A DNA stretch of 64,000 bases from positions 71,501,249 to 71,565,248 of the forward strand of contig OZ038423.1 of NCBI GenBank assembly GCA_964036155.1, in the 5' to 3' direction. Within the stretch, counting starts at the first letter, position 1. Every line of letters begins with the position of its first letter. The position numbers and the translations under genes are program-made. Source of the stretch: Diploscapter coronatus. Lineage: Eukaryota > Nematoda > Chromadorea > Rhabditida > Rhabditidae. Below the pieces are notes generated by a model, which was not told the DNA's origin, did not search any database, and saw only the letters and a program-made list of their open reading frames with translations. Shown here one piece after another: positions 47,944-61,534 of the stretch.

Positions 47944-50900
47944 TTACATATCGAATAATCGCGATTTCCTCTGCATATCAACACATATCCGAGAGTGTCT
48001 TTTGGGCGTTGAAAAATCTTCGACTCTTTTTCCACCGGTGGCTCCATTTCGGTTTTCATCCACATTGGTGCTCTGCAAAAAATTTAAATTTAGAAGGTAT
48101 AAAGGGGACTTCAGAAAATTAAAAAATTTTAACTGATATTCTAGTTTTTACCTTTCCTCCAGTGGGAATCACAAGTTGTTCTTCATTTGGCTGATTCTGC
48201 TGTGGTTGCTCATCAGTTTCCCAATCAGATTTGTTCCATTCCACGAATTGCAGAGTTACAGGGAGTTGCTCTTGTTTGACGGAGTGATGAGTGATCAGCA
48301 TTTGAAGGCTCGAGAAGTGCTTTTGCATGCTCTGAAATTTATAATGCCCATGTTTCTATAGCTCAATGGTAGGGAGAGCCTATTTTTTTAATAATAAGTC
48401 AGGTTCGATTCATAGAAGAAGTTGGGTTTTTGTCAAATTTCGCTATTCATTTCATACCTTAAACCTGAATCCCTTCTCATCTCTGACGATCAAATAATGG
48501 CTGATTCCAGAAGCATTGTGGGTGAATGGTACTCTCAACGACAGAGCCAGACACCGTTGCTTGGATTCAGAGTATCTGACGACGAAGGCACCTTCGGCCT
48601 GAGAGAGCAGGTTTCGGATTAAGGTTTCTCTGAAACAATTTGAATTTATTGAATTCTTATTAGCTAAAGTTCTAATTTCAGTTCTATTTAACTTCCATCA
48701 AACTTCGATATTTAACTTTAACTTTAAGTTGAACTAAATTTTGCTTTAAAATATCTTTATCCCATTTATCTTAAATCCCAGATATAGCTCGCTGTGTTTG
48801 CTTATTCTATGGATTATGTGTTAGCCGGTTTATGGCCAAGAATGACCTCTGTTAATTGGACAAGTATTGTGTGTAGAGTGACTCGGCAATGTGCAATTAA
48901 CTCGAGAAAGAATAAGACAGGAAATGGGATGAGCTTGGAACAGACGGTCAGAGCAATCATCTTCTTGGAATAATAAGGAATGGATTGACCAAGAAAGCGG
49001 AACAAATTTTTGGAAAGGTTGAGATTTTTGTTTTCAATTGAGTATCGTATATCAGACAAGTTTGACATATTGGAAAATTCATACAGATTAAGGAAAAACT
49101 AATAACGATATTCTAAAAAGTGGAAATTTCTTTACTAACGCCGTTAATGACTAAATCTAAAATTCTTCTTACCTAGTAGGTTGTTTCACGAAGTAGTTGC
49201 ACTGTTGTAGCTGCCGTTTCAGGTTCTCATCCACCGGACAGATCCACTCGCCCAGCTTCTCATCGAACATCAATTCTTCCTTGCCCGGCCTTTCGTTGTC
49301 CATGTAAGACAGTCTCTGGTTTGTCTCCCGACTTGGCAGGGGTTCTTCAGGCACTGGAGATGCGATTCGGGGGTTTTGACTGGAAAGTAGGTCCCGATCA
49401 CGGTCTTCTCTTCTTGGCGTTTCAATGGTTGACATCTGAAGTTATAAGCTTAGCATAATCAAGATTATCATAAATTTAGCTGATTTTTGCCAGAATTTAA
49501 ATTTGATCTATCTGTCTTCCTTGACTCTAATAGTTCGCATGTTTAGTCGATTGTTACGCAATATTTTCCATAATTAGCAGCTTGGTGCGTCCATCTTATA
49601 TCTCATGTTTCCTGTCATTTTCGTCTAATCATCGGTTAATTCCCCGGTAGATCGACCTTTTTATGTTCCCAGTCCCAGGCCACTTCTAGTCCATTTTCGA
49701 GCATGCCCAAGTGCTCCTCTCACTCATTCGTGTGCCACTTGAACTCGACTAAACAATATGTGCGGACCGATTGCCTGTTGCTTGACAAATACTTATGCAA
49801 ATTCGATTGGTTGTTTGAATGCCCTTACGTTGATACTCAGATAATAAATTTTGGAAATTTCAAAAACAATGCCAAAGTCTTAGACAAATAACTTCAACTT
49901 CAAAGTTAATGATCGAGTTATGCCCTTGTTCAGGTTCAAAGAAAGATAAAAGGCATCAAGAGCAAAGATAAAGAATTAGAAAAAAGTGGAAATTTTGACC
50001 ATCCCTAATTTGAATATTTTCCATTCAAAGACCTTGTCCCCTTGTTTTTTTTCCGACTGTCTCATCAAATTAACCCTGTTCGTTCTGCGTTATCGCTGAT
50101 CTGTGTCTGGTCAGCACATCTCTCATCTCTCGTTGCGCAATTTCCCTCAGTTCCTATTCTATTGGGAACTAAGATCGCACTTTAGCATATTCAATTACAA
50201 TCTTATGTCAGTCCATTCAAATCAACCCTTTGAACTTATCGGGGTTTATCTGATCACATCTCGCAATTTTACAACTGGATGGATCAGTTTCAATTTCAAT
50301 CAATTCTTTGGAATTCCTTTAATTTTCGAAAAACTCGAAATCGAATTGAATGCTGCTTTGCTAGTTTGATTGAATTGAACGATATGGTATTCAAAATACC
50401 GCGAGACAATTAAGCTAAGGCCGATATCTTACCCTTTTGGTGTTGATCGACGCTGTAGACAATCTATGGATGGCGTTTGAAAACACTGCTGATACCGGGC
50501 GGCGTTTCCTGAAAATAAATCAATTCCGAAATCCTAAATAGAAAAGTAATACATACCGTTTTGCCAAAGGATCTTCTCCAACGGAATTTCCCTTCTTGCC
50601 GAGAATTCGACTTAGCAAAGCTGCTGAAGAATGCCGCTTCTCAGACATGCTCGAGACTGTTGGCTGATTGTTGTGAACCTAAAATCGATATTGAATATTT
50701 TTTGCGATTATTATTCTATGAATATGCAGCGGTCCATATTTTACGATCTTTTTCTGTTTTTACTCGCCGCCTAGGTTAACTCAATTCTAAACGCACTAAT
50801 CCACCTGCCCTAGGCAGAGTTTACGATTCGAGTTGCACTAACCAAACAGGAAAAATAATCGCTATTGATAGTCTCCGTTAGCGAAAAAGTTAATTTGAAA

Positions 50901-53900
50901 AAAAAATTGTTTTCATCGTTGAAGGTAAAAATTTGATAGAACTTGTTAGGTAAAGGGTTCTTTCCTAGTACTATTTTCTTTGAAACTATTTTGTAGCTAT
51001 TTTCCAGATTGTCCAAGAAAAGGTTGATCTTCGTGGGTTAAAATTGATTGAAGTATTAAATTTTACTCTTTTCAAAATTATAAATTCTTACATTCGGAGT
51101 CGAGAATCCGGAATTGCTTGGCGGTCGAATCGAACTGACATTTCTTGTCAACGCAGCAGTTTGGAATGCATTTCTCAGGACTTTTTCGATTTCATAAACC
51201 TGAAATGTATCATTTGAATTACCCTCATTAAAATCTAATTTTATAGGATCCTATTTCAATTTTATCCCCAAACGGAGTGCCCATTTGTGCCGTGGGTGTG
51301 TTGCAATCTCTTCGCAACTGGCAGCTACCATCTGTCAATTAAATGACAAGAGGACAATTGAAAGGGAAATTGAAGATGCGGAGATAAGAATCTATCCGCA
51401 ATTAAGGAAAGTTGGAATGGGTTGAATTAAGGATAAAAGTTCAAGTTTCAGCAATTATACTGAGTCTCAACTTTTGAAATCCTAATATCAAGTTTTAAAT
51501 TTAAATTCCTACTTATCCCTTGAATTCGGAATTTAGGTGGAATAGCTTTCCCTTAAAATTGGACTCGCCCTTGAAATTAAAAATTTAGCTTTGGAAAATT
51601 TCCCATAATCCGCTTACAAAAATCCCCCTTCTAATTGGCATCAATTCAAATGAGTTCAGGCATTATTCTTTCTATTCAACAGAAAAATGGGCAAGGCGAT
51701 AAAAACACTGTTGCTGGTTGTGACGCAATGCGTGCTTGAGAACGAACGCGATATGCAGAATTGTGTGGGTTGCATCGAAGAGAATGGGATGAGTTGAGTG
51801 ACTTGCGCGAGAGTCCTTAGGATCTTAGATATCTGAGAATCGAGACTGTAAATAAACTATTATTCGAAAAATTTAGCTGCTGCTCAATTTTATTATGATT
51901 TTAGATGTACTGTATTCAAGAGAAAAATGATGACAATATTTTAAAAAAATAGAAATATCTATCATTTTTATCTTTATTGAGCCTATTTTTGGAATTGTGT
52001 GGCAAGAAAATTAATTTTGGTTTTGGCTAAATTTTCATTTTTCGTCTTTAATTACTCAAACTCATAAACTTATCATCGAATTTCGTCACTTTCATTCTAT
52101 GCTGAAATCCCATTCAAAATACTAAATGAGTTAAATCCATAAGAATGCGAGGAAATGAATGATTTAACTAATGGATTTTCCTTGTTTGGACAGTTGTGGG
52201 CTACTATTTATCTTCCTCGCTGAGAATGAAGAATGAAACACTGCGGGCCTGAAACAGTATCCATTCCCATTTCTCCTTAGCCAAGCACCCAGCGGGATAC
52301 CCCATATCCATCGAAATGGACAACCGGAGTGAAGAAAGGAGTGCAAACACTTCTTCTTACTGTTAGTTCCCAATTTGAAATGTCAAAACTTGACCTTTCT
52401 CGATTTCCCATTCATTCATTCACGCATACACTGATCATGCCGTTCCCACGTTACTCATCAAGAGTTTCGCACCGCGAGAAAAAGCGGACAGAATTTGAAT
52501 TCGGTGTTGGTTGAATGAGTAGATGTGTCTGGCGAAAACTAAGCTTGAGCAATTATTCCAGAATGAAATTCGTATTCAATCATGGGCTTAAAGCTCAAGT
52601 CAGACCCAAATTTCGAGTTTGGTCAAGCAAAAATTACAAACATAGTACCTGGCAAGGCGAATGAGCCTCGAAGACGTGGCACAGACGACGATATGTCCGA
52701 CCTGCTGGCTCTGCAGCGATGTATGCGAGTTGATGCCTAACTGCGTTCTCCACGAAACTGCAGACGCGCTTCATCGAGTGGGTCATGACACACATCTGAA
52801 ATTAAAATATCGATAATATTCGATTTATTTTTTATCTGAATAATTTTCCATCATACTAAAGATATTACTTATGATCATTTACACTATGAGACCTGCTTCA
52901 ATCGTCATATTTTTTTATTTTATGGCTTTTTCCGTATTCAGTCTTTGGATATATCGTTCACAAAGCACCTCATGCTCAATTACAATCGCTTAGCTAATCG
53001 TCCGTAGCAGTTTTGTTCGCGTTTACAGGCTTCCTTTGTGCAGCCCATACCATATTCTGCCGTATTCAAATATATCCGACAGACAGACTCATTATCTCCT
53101 TTCGCTTTCCTCTTTCCCATTGACCATTTTCTGTCACTGCGTAACAATGGGCAGAGAACATAGCTCCCGCGCAGTTTTGAGCACTGTATTTGGCTTATGA
53201 AATACGCTGTTCCTTTTACATAGAAAATGAACTCAATGAAATCACTCTATTCCCATATTTTGGTTAAAGTCAGACTTGTATAAAGCAAATGAATTGAACA
53301 CTGTATTAAACTTATAAACATGCCTCAATTCTCTGCATAAAACAAGAAATCTCATTCGAATATTAATTTAAAACATCTAAACTATATTGTAAAATAATTC
53401 ATTTTAAACTGAAATGATTAGAAAAATAAAGAAAAATATACGTTTTTTTGACATTTTTGCAATATGATGAACATAAATTTCAATGAGCCAAAACTAGATA
53501 ATATAGTCCCCCTTTATGACATAATTATTCAACAATATACGATGCAAGCCTATGGTAAAGACGATTCCGCCATTGTTCGAATATTTTATGATCTCATCAA
53601 GAATGAGTATCCGCAACAAGCCATTCTTCCCTTTGAACATGAAGATACCGTAATCTTGCCTTACCTCGGGAGACGTGATTTTGATGCCAAGGATCGAGAT
53701 CGATAACTCGACTGGTTGCGAAGTGGCTGGCAGAAACTTCTCTAATCGGGTCTTCACGTAACTTTCCGATGTGTTTGAGATTGGGAACGAGCCGAGGTAC
53801 TGTAATAGTAATTCCATTATTTACTCCTCTTCTAATAAATGGTTTTTCATCATATAAGATAGTAAAGGCTAAGAAATCTGGTAGTTTTTCTTGTTAAAGT

Positions 53901-55748
53901 CCGTATATAGTTATTCTTTCAATTTTTCGATTTATTTTCGTTCATAACGTGATTTGTCAACTTTCTAGCAATCAAAGTTATTTACGATTCGCTTGTTATT
54001 GTGATTAGCAAGACAATAGATTTGCACCATTTTGCCAAAAGCAGGTAGATAAGGATCTGATTGAACAAGAAAACAAGAAAAGTGAGTGGGAAGTGACAGG
54101 AAGTGAATGGGATAAACATATGAAAATAAATTCACTACTGGCAAATCTTAACACCCATTCCAGTTTATTCCAGATCCCCTTGCTATGCTGCGCGTATCGT
54201 ATCGTTTTATGAACCATTATCCTCTCTGACAAATGGTCCAAATGGCGAATTTGCACTGTTTTTATTGACCAAGAAATTCCGAAATGAACAGATGAATCGT
54301 AAAACTGATTCGCGAAGCAAATGACCAGAGATCACTTCGAAAAATGTCTGGATTTGAAGTGAAGGAAGTTGTGTGAAAAAACAATACTTATAAAATCTCT
54401 CGAAAAACGTTCTTTAAGATTAGGCGTGTTTCTTCTTGAATTTGAAGCTTCTTATTTAACACTTGAATATTTTCTCAAGAATTTGTGATCCTTAGCGCTA
54501 TTGCATACGAAAAAACGATGTTTCTTGTAATTTCTCGCTAGATCATATCCATTTTAAAGAATAGTCGTATTTGACCTGTAGAGTAAGGGACAGAAAAGTC
54601 CATTTAAGGGCAAAACACATTTTTCTGAGTGCGGGCTGTCGACAGATGGTCACGAAACTGTACTGTTATGTTGGCATGAAGACTGGCAAGGACAGAAAAT
54701 GCAAAAATCTTTCTAGAAAAATAAACGGACAAAGATGCTGTGATATTAATATTCTTTTTCATATTATTAGATTTTGGAGATTCATAATAATCAAATATTT
54801 TTTCTATGACTAATATGGACATGATTTGCTTATGAGCATGTTAGAGCCCAAGACTGATCAGAGTATGAGTTTAAGTTCAAATTTATCAGGATTAAAGTAG
54901 AAACTGATCAATTCTTGTCAAATATGAACATATTCAAGTTCAGGGCAGATCGAAATTCTAACTTTTGTGTTTTGGGGCTGGGTTTTAAACTTTGATCAGC
55001 CGCGTTAAAGTTTCATTAATCATATTTTAAGCGCAGATTTGTCTGAGGGTCACTTGGCACTTGGACATCATTTTGCAAGAAAAGATATTCAAATTGCTTG
55101 TGGATCGAATGTCGAGTATATCAGATTTCAAGCTTTGATCAGGTGGCCGAGAGGAAGGAAGAAGTGTAGAGGAGAGAGGATATTGTATCGAGTAGACAAA
55201 TGAATGATATATCAAAAGCTTCGAATAATTTCCTCTCAGCATTTAATATGAATACTTGTCCCCGAAATTTAAAAAAGGTGGATATTTTTTCAAAACTGAG
55301 AAATGAATAACGCTTCCAAAATTTATCAAAAAAGAAAGGCAAAGTATGTTGACTTATAAAAAAAAAAAAGTGCGATAATTAATAGTTAAAAATAATATAT
55401 TTGAAAAATACTCACATTAACCTCCCACGATATCGCAAAGTGCGGTAGCATTTCGTCGCAGCCTGATATCGAATCGGAATTAGAATTCGAATTCGAGTTA
55501 CTATTGCTGAGGACACTATTACAGACTCGACAATGGGTCGAGGAATTGTGGGCGGAGCTTGCAGACGAAGAGGAAGAGGGAGGAGAGCCAGAAAAGGAAA
55601 GATCCTCTATGGAAAAGGGCAGATCGGTCGAGGGGGCGTGGTCTGACTGTTGGGGACAGATCGGCGTGGAAATCGAAATAACAGGCGATTTGTCGGGCGG
55701 AGAAAACTTCAACTTGGCTAGCAGCGAAGATTTAAAACGGGAGTACAT
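47944..55748 (-). CDS. PTB-SH2 adaptor protein (SH2D5/Shc-like architecture)
   Basis: Ten minus-strand exons (55416-55748, 53665-53799, 52649-52795, 51092-51199, 50557-50678, 50433-50508, 49173-49435, 48458-48629, 48152-48331, 47944-48072) give 554 residues, in phase. Ser-rich head with a zinc-like CRVC and an (Asn-Ser)n run; a PTB domain from about 105 to 240 beginning HFAISWEV and YLGSFPISNTSESY with MTHSMKRV and EPAGRTYRRLCHVF; a basic linker (KRKRRPVSAVFSNAIHRLS); an acidic segment; an SH2 domain from about 375 to 490 with the phosphate-binding Arg413 in FVVRYSESK and HYLIVRDEKGFRFK; then a Gln-rich tail. Such adaptors couple tyrosine-phosphorylated receptors to downstream factors. YLGSFP plus a C-terminal SH2 recalls SH2D5. 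An acceptor directly before the ATG suggests trans-splicing or a 5' exon further upstream. Confidence 0.85.
48352..48418 (+). pseudogene. tRNA-like pseudogene or tRNA-derived element
   Basis: A perfect A-box (TAGCTCAATGG at 48359-48369) and a near-perfect B-box (GGTTCGATTC at 48402-48411) are spaced as in a tRNA, with a short pairing of the ends (TTCTA with TAGAA). The T stem does not pair and the anticodon arm is AT-rich and irregular, so it is not a working tRNA. It sits antisense in a PTB-SH2 intron (48332-48457). Confidence 0.55.
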
Positions 55749-58700
55749 TCTGAAATTATTTTTTATATATAAATTAAGCATCACTTTTTAATGCGATATA
55801 AACCGAATGATCAAAAAATTTCGCCATAGTATTTACTAAAACAAAGCTAAAATGAAATAAAAATTTGCATGATAATGATTTGAAATTTGAAAAGCATTGA
55901 AATTTGCAAATCCAAGAGATCAAATAACACTAAATGTTAGTGTAACTAATCTAGTAGACCATGCCCATGTCATTCTTAGACAGGAATTCCTTACGTTTCA
56001 CAAAGAACCGCGCTACACATGCACATTGCATCGCCCTTGCGCAATGACATTTACAATATTTGACCGCAGGCTTACGGGCTTAGCAACTGAGCCGGCAAGC
56101 GAAAACCAACGAAAAGAGAAGAAAAGGAAACCGACATCGAACTGAGACTTTAGAGGTGATGCAAGCAAGGATTGGGGATTAGATAAATGTAAGTAAGGAT
56201 AAGAATAACAGTACGAATATGGATTACTAGGCGATTGTACAAAACGAAACTTATGGCTTTAAATCCATGAGGAGCAACCCTAGTGCTAAATGTGAGAGTG
56301 GCCTTTCAGGTTTTCTTCATAAAGGAAATTTTCTAAATATAATATAAAAATAAATAAAGGTGAAGAAAAACCTTGCTAAAATTTCGCAAACGAGCATATT
56401 TCACATAAAAGTGGGCTATTTATGAAAATTTTTAGACATAAAATGCAGCAATTCTGAAAAGTTCGAAAAACGGATTGAAGTTGTCAAGTTGTCAGAAAAA
56501 CAAGGCGCGTGTGGGAAGGAACGAGCCCAAAGGGAAAAGAAAGAAATAGCGCAAAAAATGGGCGAAATGTGAATGAGACTTGGACATGCGAACAGCATGA
56601 ATCAGATATTGAACAGACAGAAATTATAGAATTTGCAGAAATTACAAGAACACGCCAGAAAAAAAAACCTCCAAGATTATCAACTCTGGCAAAATCTGCT
56701 CTATTGCTAACTTCTGCTGGAACTCTACTAATATTTAGCAATGAAGCACATTTCAGACGAACCAGCTATTTCTAAGTCCTTGAACATGCGAACAGCATGA
56801 TTTAGAGATTGGGCAGAGAAATTGCAAAACTAGCAGAAAGAGTTGTGTGAAGGACCAATCCACCTTCCTTTCCATACACCACAAAACAACAACTGCACCT
56901 CTTTTTCTCTCTAGCAGCAACCACTTCGCGTCGCTTTTCTTTCGCGGTAGAGATTTGGCACATTGAATAATGACACCGACAGAGTGCTGATGTCGAATGA
57001 ATTTAATCGAAAATGAGAGAATCAAAGATGTTGTAACTTGACTGCATAAAAATTGACCTGATTGATGTCAGATGGTGTTATTCCTCTATTTTTCATTCAA
57101 ATGTAAGGAAAATGATCAATTTATGCAGTGTATGCCATGGACTAAAGCAGAAAAATGAAGGTCGGAAGTCAGTCGATAAAGATGGGGATCGATTGCAACG
57201 GAAGCTAAAGTGCATGTCAAGGATCTGGAAAATGGTTGTTGAAATAAAGTGAAGTAAAAATAGTCACAAAATGATCAAAATGATGCGTGGCAATATATCG
57301 ACTGTACAAATAGGCAGATTATAAAGAGCTTTGAGAGACGAGCAATAGATAGACAACCAATATTAGTGGTGGTCAGTGAAAGGATGCGACAACTGCCAGA
57401 TGAAAAGCGGAAAAAATCGTACAGGTACAAAATGCATCCATCATTCTTTCGGTTGAAAGCCAAACTGACACCCGAACACTTCATAATCAGCCAAAGCACA
57501 TGACAAATGGCTGATTGAAGTGAGCCGCTAAACATGAAAAAGAACTGAACTGATAAGAAAGAATTGCCAGATTTGCAAAGGTATGAAACTCAAAATCAAG
57601 ATTGAAATATTTGAAGTTTAGCTCTAATTTCTATAGGTCGGAATTAGAATTTTAAAATCCAAGATAGAGGTTAAAAATTCTGAGTTGAAGCCGAAGTTCT
57701 CTTATCCTTAGATCAGCAGCCTAGAAAATGAATGAACGTCAAAATTATGAGTTGTAAACTACGAAGGTGAGAGCTAAACGACCACAGCCGAGACTTGGAA
57801 GCGGGAAAAAATGAACGCCACAAGAAAAGTGAGCCGAAAGTGTAAAAAATTGAACGAAAATGCCGCTGATAGATGGAATGGGCAAAAATGACTGGCAGCC
57901 GCGGGATACACGACGAGATTTTGTAAACACAGGTAATTCGAGACGATTATATTCGTAGGGGGTAAAAATAGGTCGGTTCCGAAATTTTAAAGAAAAACGA
58001 CCTCTGAGTAATTGATTAACTAATATTTTTTCATATAAATTGTAAAAAAAAACTTTAAAAGACAAGATGATAGAAATGAATACTGAAGATAGACTAACAA
58101 TCTGTTAAAATATGCGCTTAGTCATGCGTTAAATGTGATGATGGATGGCTTAGCAGCTTTAGCGATAGCTAAATTTAGCGTGTAGCGATTGATATATCAA
58201 TATACATTGCAAATAGATGTAAATATGTACTGTCTTGCAAATACATGCTTAATGCAAACAATATAAGAATGGCTTATCACTCCCCATTCAGTCAATAATT
58301 AATTACTACTGGCCATAACAATTATTGTGGGTAAATAAGTTCTGGCTTAGGCGTCGTTTTTATCTATTAGCTCGTAACTATGAACCATTTGTAGCATGAA
58401 AATTCATTATATATTTTCTCATGGATAAAATTGCGCGTACATTACTAACTTATTTATAGTTTTATATGGCGGAATAACTAAAAATTCTTGAACTATTCAA
58501 CAAACCTATTTATCAACAATATTAAGGAAAAACATTAAAATTATAATGCGTTGGTAATAAAGAATATTTCAGCGAGAGAAATTTCCCTATAATAATGAGA
58601 AAGGGGAATGGACTGACTGATATGGGGCTGTCGAAAGTGAAATGCAAGCTGCAGGCCGGGTGAATTTGCATAAATCTGCAAGGCTATCTCGCGTGATGCG

Positions 58701-59583
58701 AGGCAAAGAGATAAACGATAACGGGAATTCCGATTGAAATGCGCCGTGGAACGAGATCCAGAAAGAGGCAATGAAAGAAAGAATGAAGTGACCGGGCAAA
58801 GCTCATAGACAATCGCGTAAATGGACTGGAGGATTCTTGGAGCAGATTTAAAACTTGTTAGATGCAGTTTGGATCTGTTGGATTTTTAGCAAAGTCACTT
58901 TGAGTAAGAATATGTAGATCAGATTATACGAATTGAAGTTTGCATAAAATGATATGAGATCTCATATAAATTAGATAATACGAATAGGATAGATCTAGGC
59001 AAACTTTAAGTTAACATCTTGATTATTGACTATTCCTATGAATAAATATTCTCGCGAAAATTCAAGTTTGGATCTAATTCAAGAATTCTCTAAAAAGAGA
59101 TCGAGAAAGGAATGTGATAATCATTCAAAATGATCGCATCAGCTAAATCTAAATGTGGGAATGGAATGAAGACAGGGCAGGTGTGATTAGTGATTCGAAT
59201 TGGACAGATAGACGGGCAGGGCTAGTCGTGAATAGCTGAGATTAAGAGTGATGATAAAAGATAAAAGTCGAATGTAAATAATCTAATTATTGGAAAGTTC
59301 ATCCACCTTCTATTCTTATCACTACTATTTCTATTTATAAGCTTGACTAACTTACTAAACGGGTGTAAGTAAACTGAGTGAACTTTCTAAATTGAAAATA
59401 GATAAAATATGTAAGGCAACTTTTCAAATTGGTGGTATATTAATTGTTGAATTTTCCACGGAATATACCAGGTCAGAAAGGAAAGGATAGTTGAATAGCT
59501 AATATCGAAAAAAGATAAAAGATAAAAACCGAATGAATAAATATAAATAGGAAAGAAAGGACGAATGCTGAGTGCAGAGAAGA
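55749..59583. other. Purine-rich region upstream of the PTB-SH2 gene
   Basis: The plus strand is A/G-rich, as in the long introns of this minus-strand gene, so it may be an untranslated first intron or outron. It contains a diverged direct repeat (56582-56625 and 56782-56823) and GATAAAAGATAAAA tracts near 59251 and 59512. No coding exon is supported. Confidence 0.45.
56582..56823. repeat. Pair of diverged direct repeats about 200 bp apart
   Basis: Both copies contain ACATGCGAACAGCATGA followed by a similar purine-rich stretch of about 25 bases; they are separated by about 200 bp of unrelated sequence. Confidence 0.7.
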
Positions 59584-59649
59584 ATGCAACAATCCATCAC
59601 TGTGAATGGAGAGAATGCGCCAGATCAGATTATGGAATACAAGGAGAAG
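59584..59649 (+). CDS. Candidate first exon, 22 codons, ends at strong donor
   Basis: ATG at 59584 opens MQQSITVNGENAPDQIMEYK plus EK and ends phase 0 at GAGAAG/GTAAGAG. GATAAAAGATAAAA elements lie just upstream. An overlapping frame from an ATG at 59564 is also open to the same donor, so the frame is not certain. It is phase-compatible with the Gln/Tyr-rich exon at 63588, which would make the intron 3.9 kb and the protein 101 residues; that join is inference. Confidence 0.4.
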
Positions 59650-60109
59650 GTAAGAGATTCCACAACACCTTTAATCTACAGAATAGGTAGTCGGTTGGTT
59701 GTGCAATTTATAATTTACTTACTATAATTTAACATATTAATGAAGCCTATAAATGATTAGATCAATATTAAGTGAGAAAAAATTCAGTCGCATTTATAAA
59801 CTATGCAAGATAAATCAATAGCATGATTCACACATTAGCACATCGTAAAATTTCCACTACCTTCATCTTTTCTAATAATGAGATACTTAGGATAAAATGA
59901 ATAATCGATATATAACTCTCAGGAATATATTGCATAATCGTGAATTTTCTCCTGGAGTCATTTTGGACAATGTTTATTTTGCACCACGAAAGAGCACATA
60001 ATTCCAGAATGTTGTTTATCGAGGAATGTTTTACATGGACAAAGTGTTCTATGCACCATACACTATGATTATAACATTTTTCCGCACATATATAACATAT
60101 ACCTATAGC

Positions 60110-61534
60110 GTGTCCCAAAATTCAGGCCACCCCCCCTAAATCGAGGATTTACATAATCTACTATATATACAAGTGCTAACTTTGGCTGTATATAAATTCT
60201 GAGGAGTGGAAAAGCATAACTCAAAAAGAGATAAAGCATGCATGTTGTTTACAAAGCGTAATTTGAGCAAAAACGTTATTTTAAGGTGTCCCAAAATTAT
60301 GGCTACCCTTCATATTTTAGTTATATTTTAATTATTTTGACACCATAGAGTGAACTAATCCGGTTCAAAATTTGCACAATTATTCCATGATATACCCTCC
60401 TAATATCTGTCAAGTTTCATCCCGATCCGATCTTCTATAAGGATTCTACGAATTTTTTTACCGAGAGTGATCCTTGACTATGGAAAAATGCTAATTTTGG
60501 GCTATCTGGAAACTGCACAACACGCATGACCTCATGATATGCGAAATATAGTGGTAGGCTTTCTTTTCTCCACACTATTTTGTATGTCATAAAGTCATGC
60601 GTGTCATGGGATTTCCAAATTGCCCAGCTTTGTATGGAATTTCCAAGAACTGCCTTCGAAAAAAATTCACTATTCGCCAAAAGTTTGACAAACCATAAAA
60701 CTAATAATATGACATGATAATATCACTATTCTACTTTCAAAGTATCATATTGGTTTTCTTTGAAAAAATCCTACCAGGAGCATTGCACAACTTTTTCTAA
60801 AATACCCTAAATTTGCCCTATTTTCCATAGTTAAGGAGATGTTGTCTTTTCGAACCGACTGTGCTTTCCAAATACGCACGTGAAAAATATGAATGAGGGC
60901 TCAAAAGCTGTGCAGCAATAAATTCTCGTAAATCTATGTGAACTTATATGAATATCATTTTATTTTCTCGAGTAGTGAATTTTTTCGAAGGCAGTTCTTG
61001 GAAATTCCATACAAAGCTGGGCAATTTGGAAATCCCATGACACGCATGACTTTATGACATACAAAATAGTGTGGAGAAAAGAAAGCCTACCACTATATTT
61101 CGCATATCATGAGGTCATGCGTGTTGTGCAGTTTCCAGATAGCCCAAAATTAGCATTTTTCCATAGTCAAGGATCACTCTCGGTAAAAAAATTCGTAGAA
61201 TCCTTATAGAAGATCGGATCGGGATGAAACTTGACAGATATTAGGAGGGTATATCATGGAATAATTGTGCAAATTTTGAACCGGATTAGTTCACTCTATG
61301 GTGTCAAAATAATTAAAATATAACTAAAATATGAAGGGTAGCCATAATTTTGGGACACCTTAAAATAACGTTTTTGCTCAAATTATGCTTTGTAAACAAC
61401 ATGCATGCTTTATCTCTTTTTGAGTTATGCTTTTCCACTCCTCAGAATTTATATACAGCCAAAGTTAGCACTTGTATATATAGTAGATTATGTAAATCCT
61501 CGATTTAGGGGGGGTGGCCTGAATTTTGGGACAC
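60110..61534. mobile_element. 1.4-kb foldback element with 563-bp arms
   Basis: Left arm 60110-60672 and right arm 60973-61534 are inverted copies; I saw only one substitution and one single-base indel by eye. The central 300 bp (60673-60972) is unique. Ends read GTGTCCCAAAATTCAGGCC, like Tc1/mariner termini. Inside each arm, 175 bp in, the motif GGTGTCCCAAAATTATGGCT recurs (60286 on the left), as if a related element inserted into or nested within another. There is no transposase frame. A read-through transcript would form a very long duplex. Confidence 0.85.
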
